Positions 5,716 to 10,513 of a DNA stretch of 10,513 nt are shown one piece after another. The stretch's first letter is position 1, and every line of letters starts with the position of its first letter. A program made the translations under genes and the position numbers. The notes under the pieces are model-generated. The model was given only the letters and a program-made list of their open reading frames with translations, was not told the origin of the DNA and did no database searches. The stretch is taken from NCBI GenBank assembly GCA_019423725.1, contig JAHZAW010000033.1, positions 1-10,513 on the forward strand, read 5' to 3'. The DNA is from Clostridiales bacterium. GTDB taxonomy: Bacteria; Bacillota; Clostridia; Lachnospirales; Anaerotignaceae.

Positions 5716-7263
5716 TTATATATTGTTGACCAGCAGAGATTCTCCGGTCATTTCACTGGGTTTAGGTAGATCCATCATTTCCAAAAGCGTCGGAGCTATG
5801 TCACAGAGCCTTCCATCTCTTATGCCTATACCATCGGTATAGTTCACCAAAATGAGTGGAACTGGATTTGTGGTGTGGGCCGTCATAGGCTCACCAGTTT
5901 CATAATCTATCATCTGGTCGCTGTTTCCGTGGTCAGCACAAATTATCATCTGTCCGCCCACTTCAATAAGAGCATCTACAGCTCTTCCGACACATTCGTC
6001 AACTGTTTCGACTGCCTTTACTGCAGCCTCGAGAACTCCTGTATGTCCAACCATATCTGAGTTGGCAAAATTAACTATTATAAGATCATACTTATCTGAA
6101 AGTATGTTTTCGACCAATACATCACATACTTCGACCGCACTCATTTCCGGTTTGAGGTCATAGGTAGCCACCTTAGGAGAAGGAACAAGTATCCTGTCTT
6201 CCCCGGGATTGGGCTCCTCAACGCCTCCGTTAAAGAAAAATGTTACGTGGGCATATTTCTCCGTTTCCGCCGTTCTGAGCTGTTTTAAGCCAATGGATGA
6301 TATATATTCACCTAAAGTATTATTGAGCACCTGTGGCTTAAATGCAATGTGTACATTGGGCAGTGTATCGTCATAACGGGTGAAACATACGAAGAATACA
6401 TTATTAAGTATCTTTTTACGCTCAAATCCGTCAAAATCCTTATCAACTATGGCCCTGGTTATCTGTCTTGCCCTGTCAGGCCTGAAGTTAAAGAAAATTA
6501 TTGAATCGTTTTCTTCCATCTTTCCTATGGGCTGTCCATCATCATCTGTAATGACAGTGGGAACAACAAACTCATCATGTACACCCGCTGCATAGGAATT
6601 TTCTATACATTCTTCGGAACTGGACGCTTTATTTCCCATTCCTTCCATCATCGCATCATAGGCCTTTTCGATCCTGTCCCATCTTTTATCCCTGTCCATG
6701 GCATAATATCTTCCTGAGACAGTGGCTGTTTTTCCTGCCCCGATATTTCTCATTTCTTCTTCAAGCTCTTTCAGATATTCCCTGCCTGAAGTCGGAGGCG
6801 TGTCCCTTCCATCAAGGAATGCATGAACATATACGTTTTTAATGCCATTTTCTTTGGCCATCTTTAAAAGTGCATACAAATGAGAATTATGGCTGTGAAC
6901 TCCGCCGTCTGAAAGAAGTCCCATAATATGAAGTGCTGAATTGTTTTTTATACAGTTATCCATGGCAGCCACAAGATCAGGATTTTTGAAGAAATCACCA
7001 TCTTCTATGGCCTTAGTTATCCTTGTGAGCTCCTGGTATACTATCCTTCCGGCCCCTATATTAAGGTGTCCTACTTCTGAATTTCCCATCTGCCCCTTAG
7101 GAAGTCCAACATCTAGTCCGCTGGCATATCCTTTAGCATGGGGATATTTTTTATAAAGCAGATCCATTACCGGAGTTTTGGCGATCTTGATGGCGTTTCC
7201 TTCTGTCCTCTCATTGATGCCATATCCGTCTAAAATCATTAAAACCGTTGGTCTCTTACTCAT
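5716..7263 (-). CDS. gpmI: 2,3-bisphosphoglycerate-independent phosphoglycerate mutase
   Basis: Interconverts 3-phosphoglycerate and 2-phosphoglycerate through a phosphoserine intermediate, using two Mn2+ ions; no 2,3-bisphosphoglycerate cofactor is needed. The length of 515 residues matches the family. It belongs to the alkaline phosphatase superfamily. D12 (LMILDGYG) and the nucleophile S62 (GNSEVGHLNIG) lie in the first phosphatase segment. The inserted transferase domain carries H123, HAFLDGRDTPP (147-157), the basic stretch RYYAMDRDKRWDR (185-197) and FNFRPDRARQ (259-268). The second phosphatase segment has D403 and H407 (NSDMVGH), D444 and H445 (ADHGNSD) and H463. The ATG at 7263 has AAGGAG ten bases upstream; that site can fold into a small CTCC-GAA-GGAG hairpin. 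It sits between tpiA (25 bases upstream) and eno (12 bases downstream). The unrelated cofactor-dependent mutase family is excluded by these motifs. Confidence 0.99.
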   Translation of the reverse strand: MSKRPTVLMILDGYGINERTEGNAIKIAKTPVMDLLYKKYPHAKGYASGLDVGLPKGQMGNSEVGHLNIGAGRIVYQELTRITKAIEDGDFFKNPDLVAAMDNCIKNNSALHIMGLLSDGGVHSHNSHLYALLKMAKENGIKNVYVHAFLDGRDTPPTSGREYLKELEEEMRNIGAGKTATVSGRYYAMDRDKRWDRIEKAYDAMMEGMGNKASSSEECIENSYAAGVHDEFVVPTVITDDDGQPIGKMEENDSIIFFNFRPDRARQITRAIVDKDFDGFERKKILNNVFFVCFTRYDDTLPNVHIAFKPQVLNNTLGEYISSIGLKQLRTAETEKYAHVTFFFNGGVEEPNPGEDRILVPSPKVATYDLKPEMSAVEVCDVLVENILSDKYDLIIVNFANSDMVGHTGVLEAAVKAVETVDECVGRAVDALIEVGGQMIICADHGNSDQMIDYETGEPMTAHTTNPVPLILVNYTDGIGIRDGRLCDIAPTLLEMMDLPKPSEMTGESLLVNNI

Positions 7264-7273
7264 CTGACATATT

Positions 7274-7284
7274 CTCCTTCGGAG
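7274..7284 (-). promoter_or_regulatory. Small hairpin covering the gpmI ribosome binding site
   Basis: On the minus strand CTCC-GAA-GGAG can pair as a four-base stem whose right arm is the gpmI ribosome site. The stem is short, so an effect on translation is only a possibility. Confidence 0.35.
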
Positions 7285-7288
7285 TTTA

Positions 7289-8032
7289 TCAATAGTTTAC
7301 TATATCTTTGAATTCTTCTTTGAGGGATGCTCCGCCTACAAGTCCTCCGTCGATATCCTTCATGGCAAAGAGTTCAGCCGCATTTTTTGCGTTAACGCTT
7401 CCGCCATACTGTATCCTTATCTTTTCAGCTGTATCAGTTCCAAACATTTCAGCTAAAACACCTCTGATGGCTCCACATACTTCCTCTGCCTCTTCGCTGG
7501 TAGCTGTTTTACCTGTTCCGATGGCCCATATGGGTTCATAGGCAATAACTACTTTTTCGGCATCATCGGCTGTAAGTCCATTCAGGCCGCATTTTATCTG
7601 CATTCTTACAAAATCTATGGTTATGCCCTGTTCACGCTGCTCAAGAGTTTCTCCACAGCACATGATGGGTGTAAGTCCATGTTCAAGGGCTTTTTTAACT
7701 TTTTTGTTTACTGTTTCGTCTGTTTCAGCAAAATACTGTCTTCTTTCGGAATGTCCAAGAATGACATATTTTACGCCAGCGTCCGTAAGCATTGCAGGAG
7801 AAATCTCTCCGGTATATGCTCCGCTTTCCTCAAAATACATATTTTCAGCGCCAAGGGCGATATTTGTACCCTTGATAACATTTCCTACTGGTATTATATC
7901 AATGGCAGGTACGCAGAAAACCACGTCAACCTTATCAGTATCAACATACTGTTTGAGCATTTCAGCAAGTTTTACTGCCTCTGAAGGTGTTTTATTCATT
8001 TTCCAGTTGCCTGCTATAATTTTTTTCCTCAT
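7289..8032 (-). CDS. tpiA: Triose-phosphate isomerase
   Basis: Interconverts dihydroxyacetone phosphate and glyceraldehyde 3-phosphate; a cytosolic dimeric TIM barrel. All catalytic residues are present: N9 and K11 in AGNWKMNK, H94 in ILGHSERR, and E166 in AYEPIWAIGTGKTA, which also supplies the hinged loop 6. The phosphate-binding parts IQYGGSVN (207-214) and DGGLVGGASL (228-237) are intact. An in-frame ATG at 8050 would overlap the pgk stop codon, but I chose the ATG at 8032. It starts with the family sequence MRKKIIAGNWKMN, gives 247 residues (the family norm is about 250) and has AGGAGG nine bases upstream. That ribosome site touches the pgk stop codon, so translation is probably coupled to pgk, 14 bases away. 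Confidence 0.99.
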   Translation of the reverse strand: MRKKIIAGNWKMNKTPSEAVKLAEMLKQYVDTDKVDVVFCVPAIDIIPVGNVIKGTNIALGAENMYFEESGAYTGEISPAMLTDAGVKYVILGHSERRQYFAETDETVNKKVKKALEHGLTPIMCCGETLEQREQGITIDFVRMQIKCGLNGLTADDAEKVVIAYEPIWAIGTGKTATSEEAEEVCGAIRGVLAEMFGTDTAEKIRIQYGGSVNAKNAAELFAMKDIDGGLVGGASLKEEFKDIVNY

Positions 8033-8046
8033 TTGTTTTTTCCTCC

Positions 8047-9240
8047 TCATTTGTCCTGAACTGCTGCAACTCCAGGAAGTTCCTTTCCTTCAAGGAATTC
8101 AAGAGATGCTCCGCCGCCGGTGGAGATATGGCTCATCTTGTCACCGTATCCGAGCTGGTTTACGGCTGCTGCAGAATCGCCGCCGCCGATGATAGTTGTT
8201 CCATCGATCTCAGCAAGGACCTCAGCAATAGCCTGTGTTCCTTTGGCAAAGTTGGGGAATTCAAATACACCCATGGGACCGTTCCATACAACTGTCTTTG
8301 CCTCTCTTAAAGCATCGCTGAATACTTTTCTTGTTTCAGGGCCAATATCAACGCCCATCCAGCCATCAGGTATAAGTCCTGTGGGAACTGTATCACTTAC
8401 AGCATCATTTTTAAATTCCTTAACTATAACAGTATCGATGGGAAGAAGGAATTTAACACCCTTCTGAGAAGCCTTTGAGATCATCTGTTTAGCGTACTCT
8501 ACTTTGTCTTCCTCAAGAAGTGAGTTTCCTACGTTTCCACCAAGGGCTTTTATGAACGTATATGCCATTCCGCCGCCTATGATAAGGATATCTACTTTTT
8601 CAAGAAGGTTATTGATTACATTTATCTTATCACTTACCTTGGCGCCGCCAAGTACTGCAGCAAAGGGTCTTACAGGGTTTTCAACGGCATTTCCGAGGTA
8701 TTCGATTTCCTTTTCCATAAGGTATCCTACAGCGGACTCAGCTACAAATTTTGTTACTCCCACAGTTGAGCAGTGTGCCCTGTGTGAAGAACCAAAGGCA
8801 TCATCAACATAAATATCAGCTAAAGAAGCAAGTTCTTTACTGAAATTATCCTCATTTTTAGTTTCTTCCTTGCGGAAACGGGTATTTTCAAGAAGAATAA
8901 CATCGCCGTCTTTCATCGCTTCAACGGCAGCTTTTGCATTTTCGCCTACTACGTTGTCATCTTTTGCGAATTTAACTTCCATTCCGAGTTTTTCAGAAAG
9001 TCTTACGGCTACAGGAGCAAGAGAAAGTTCAGGTTTTACCTCTCCTTTAGGCTTGCCCATGTGTGAGCAGAGGATCACCTTTGCGCCCTCACCGATAAGT
9101 TTCTTTATAGTGGGTAAAGAAGCTGTAATACGGTTATCATCAGTAATAACACCGTCTTTTACAGGGACATTAAAGTCACATCTTACAAGAACTCTTTTTC
9201 CTTTAACATTGAGATCGTCAACGGTTTTTTTATTCAGCAT
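8047..9240 (-). CDS. pgk: Phosphoglycerate kinase
   Basis: Transfers phosphate from 1,3-bisphosphoglycerate to ADP, giving ATP and 3-phosphoglycerate, in the cytosol. The 397 residues match bacterial enzymes. The N-terminal domain has the signature RVLVRCDFNVP (16-26), the substrate-binding SHMGKPKG (59-66), ENTRFRKEE (118-126) and DDAFGSSHRAH (146-156). The nucleotide-binding C-terminal domain has LGGAKVSDK (197-205), IGGGMAYTF (221-229), NGPMGVFE (320-327), GGGDSAAA (352-359) and STGGGASLEFLEG (373-385). AAAGGAGG lies seven bases before the ATG, giving a firm start. It is the first gene of the glycolytic operon, with a leader of about 88 bases that begins with an inverted repeat. The gene for glyceraldehyde-3-phosphate dehydrogenase, often directly upstream in Firmicutes, is not here; the upstream neighbour is a divergent phosphoesterase gene. 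Confidence 0.99.
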   Translation of the reverse strand: MLNKKTVDDLNVKGKRVLVRCDFNVPVKDGVITDDNRITASLPTIKKLIGEGAKVILCSHMGKPKGEVKPELSLAPVAVRLSEKLGMEVKFAKDDNVVGENAKAAVEAMKDGDVILLENTRFRKEETKNEDNFSKELASLADIYVDDAFGSSHRAHCSTVGVTKFVAESAVGYLMEKEIEYLGNAVENPVRPFAAVLGGAKVSDKINVINNLLEKVDILIIGGGMAYTFIKALGGNVGNSLLEEDKVEYAKQMISKASQKGVKFLLPIDTVIVKEFKNDAVSDTVPTGLIPDGWMGVDIGPETRKVFSDALREAKTVVWNGPMGVFEFPNFAKGTQAIAEVLAEIDGTTIIGGGDSAAAVNQLGYGDKMSHISTGGGASLEFLEGKELPGVAAVQDK

Positions 9241-9292
9241 TCCGATTCCTCCTTTGAGAATAATTTACATGACTAAAATAATGATGCCCAAT

Positions 9293-9325
9293 TTAATTCA
9301 AAATATGTTTGATCCTTTGAATTAA
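9293..9325. repeat. Perfect inverted repeat at the start of the pgk leader
   Basis: The arms TTAATTCAAA (9293-9302) and TTTGAATTAA (9316-9325) are exact inverted copies with a 13-base gap. On the minus strand they fall at about +3 to +35 of the predicted pgk transcript. This could be an operator just downstream of the promoter or an AU-rich 5' hairpin that stabilises the mRNA. It does not resemble the CggR operator (CGGGAC/TGTC repeats). Confidence 0.7.
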
Positions 9326-9334
9326 CTGATTTTT

Positions 9335-9363
9335 ATTATACTACCGTTGGTAATATTTTTCAA
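9335..9363 (-). promoter_or_regulatory. Promoter of the pgk-tpiA-gpmI-eno operon
   Basis: On the minus strand TTGAAA (9363-9358) and a perfect TATAAT (9340-9335) are separated by 17 bases. The start should be near 9328. Its -35 half overlaps the divergent promoter of the phosphoesterase gene. Confidence 0.78.
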
Positions 9364-9376
9364 CGTGTGGTATACT
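9347..9376 (+). promoter_or_regulatory. Promoter of the PHP phosphoesterase gene
   Basis: TTGGTA (9347-9352) and TATACT (9371-9376) are 18 bases apart, and the -10 box carries a TG extension (TGGTATACT). The start should be near 9383, giving a leader of about 34 bases. It is interleaved with the pgk promoter on the other strand. Confidence 0.65.
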
Positions 9377-9416
9377 AATTAATATTTATGATTTGTTGAA
9401 ATTAGGAGGATTAAAT

Positions 9417-10223
9417 ATGATTTACTCAGATTATCATCTTCATACAAAATATTCGTCGGACAGCACTGCGGAAATGACTGATATGATTGAAAAAGCCATA
9501 TCCCTGGGACTTAAGGAAATAATGTTCACTGACCATATGGACATTGATTTTCCTGACAGGAATATGCCATTCTGCCTCTATTATCCTGACTATTCAGACG
9601 CAATCAATCTTTACAAAGTACTTTATATGAAAAAGATAGATGTGCTTATCGGTGTTGAAATGGGACTGCAAAAACAGATAGTCCGTGAAGCTGATATGTT
9701 CACTAAATATAATCCCTTTGACTTTGTCATCGGCTCTACCCATGTCATAGATGGAGTTGATGTGGCAGATAAGTCATTTTTTGAAGGTCTGAGCAAAAAG
9801 GAAGCCTATACTAAATATTTTGAAAGCGTTCTGGAAAACGCTAAGCTCCATGACTGCTACAATGTTTATGGCCATCTGGATTATATAAACAGATATGCAC
9901 CCTATGAGGATGCATCTGTCAACTATTCTGAATTCAAGGAAATAATCGATGAAATACTCAAAACCCTTGTGGAAAAAGGAAAAGGCCTGGATGTAAATAC
10001 ATCTGGTTACAGATATGGAAACGGCAGACCCTATCCTCAGCTTGACATACTTAAAAGATTCAAAGAACTTGGCGGAGAAATAATAACCATCGGTTCCGAT
10101 GCCCATAAACCGGAGGATATTGCCTATAGATTTGAGGATGCCTATGAAATAGTCAAAGAAGCCGGATTTAAGGCAATAGCCTCATTCAGGAATAAAACAC
10201 CTAAATTTATCGATATAAAGTAA
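9417..10223 (+). CDS. PHP-domain phosphoesterase, histidinol-phosphatase HisJ family
   Basis: Members hydrolyse histidinol phosphate to histidinol in histidine synthesis; the fold is a metal-dependent (trinuclear) PHP barrel. The 268 residues match the family length. The metal-binding residues typical of PHP proteins can be followed in order: H7 and H9 (DYHLHTKYSSDS), D15, H40 (FTDHMD), E81 (GVEMGL), H109 (GSTHV), H153 (YGHLDY), then D228 and H230 (GSDAH). The frame extends upstream to TTG codons at 9393, but the ATG at 9417 has AGGAGG seven bases upstream and matches the family start. No other his gene is nearby, so the true substrate may be another phosphate ester; related annotated HisJ-like proteins are often orphan. 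It is divergent from the glycolytic operon and 33 bases upstream of nfo, with which it is probably co-transcribed. Confidence 0.9.
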   Translation: MIYSDYHLHTKYSSDSTAEMTDMIEKAISLGLKEIMFTDHMDIDFPDRNMPFCLYYPDYSDAINLYKVLYMKKIDVLIGVEMGLQKQIVREADMFTKYNPFDFVIGSTHVIDGVDVADKSFFEGLSKKEAYTKYFESVLENAKLHDCYNVYGHLDYINRYAPYEDASVNYSEFKEIIDEILKTLVEKGKGLDVNTSGYRYGNGRPYPQLDILKRFKELGGEIITIGSDAHKPEDIAYRFEDAYEIVKEAGFKAIASFRNKTPKFIDIK

Positions 10224-10256
10224 GATATAAATAATTAGTAAACAAGGAGTAATAAA

Positions 10257-10513
10257 ATGCTAATTGGTTCACATGTTTCGATATCAGGGGGACTTTTAGG
10301 AGCTGCAAAAGAGGCCTATTCCTATGGTGCCAATACATTTATGGTATATACGGGAGCACCTCAGAATACTGTCAGAAAGCCCCTTTCTGATTTAAAAATA
10401 GAAGAAGGCAAAGCCTTTATGGCTGAAAAAGGCATAGAAGATATTGTCGTCCATGCGCCTTATATCATAAATCTTGCCTCATACAAAGATGAGACCTATA
10501 CCCTTGCCAAGGA
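10257..10513 (+). CDS. nfo: Endonuclease IV (AP endonuclease), N-terminal part cut by window end
   Basis: Cleaves DNA 5' of abasic sites in base excision repair, with a trinuclear zinc site in a TIM barrel. The first 85 residues are visible and the frame is open to the window end. Family motifs are GSHVSISGGL (4-13), the segment AYSYGANTFMVYTGAPQNT (20-38) and VVHAPYIINLAS (64-75). H66 corresponds to a zinc ligand in the family. AAGGAG lies seven bases before the ATG. It follows the phosphoesterase gene with a 33-base gap and no terminator between them. Confidence 0.95.
   Translation, partial: MLIGSHVSISGGLLGAAKEAYSYGANTFMVYTGAPQNTVRKPLSDLKIEEGKAFMAEKGIEDIVVHAPYIINLASYKDETYTLAK

Noticed and set aside
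8033..8050. Upstream ATG for tpiA overlapping the pgk stop codon
   Set aside because: It would read through the AGGAGG site and add six basic residues before the family start MRKKIIAGNWKMN.
7617..8192. 191-codon plus-strand frame across the tpiA/pgk junction
   Set aside because: It is antisense to two certain glycolytic genes and has no ribosome site or recognisable protein family. Strongly biased codon use in the real genes explains the long opposite frame.

Overview
The window is AT-rich chromosomal DNA from a low-GC Gram-positive anaerobe. Strong AAGGAGG ribosome sites, frequent AGA and ATA codons, a small alarmone synthetase, an Rrf2 regulator with three cysteines, a cofactor-independent phosphoglycerate mutase and the pgk-tpiA-gpmI-eno order all fit Clostridia, most likely Lachnospiraceae or a close relative. 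The taxonomic call is inference. I see no insertion sequence, prophage gene, CRISPR array or rRNA.

Left part (1-2626). A minus-strand gene cut by the window edge resembles radical SAM proteins but appears to lack the cysteine cluster motif. Divergent from it, a strong promoter drives a single-domain (p)ppGpp synthetase. A membrane anion permease of the ArsB/SLC13 superfamily follows, probably in the same transcript, which ends at a strong hairpin terminator.

Middle part (2631-4333). On the minus strand lie a tRNA-Leu(CAA) with its own terminator, an Rrf2/IscR-type regulator and a Fur-family regulator. Rrf2 has its own promoter, with an imperfect inverted repeat straddling the -10 box. About 650 bases between fur and eno carry no gene I can support. 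They do hold a perfect 14-base inverted repeat and the eno terminator.

Right part (4334-9376). A minus-strand lower-glycolysis operon runs pgk, tpiA, gpmI, eno with gaps of 12 to 25 bases. Together the four enzymes give triose-phosphate isomerisation and the path from 1,3-bisphosphoglycerate to phosphoenolpyruvate. The usual gap and cggR genes are not directly upstream. Instead the pgk promoter is interleaved with a divergent promoter for a PHP-family phosphoesterase (HisJ type), and the pgk leader begins with a perfect 10-base inverted repeat. The phosphoesterase is followed by nfo (endonuclease IV), cut by the window end.

This is mostly ordinary housekeeping DNA. I found no convincing new multi-gene system. 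The best leads are the clusterless radical SAM-like protein and the regulatory repeats at the rrf2 and pgk promoters.
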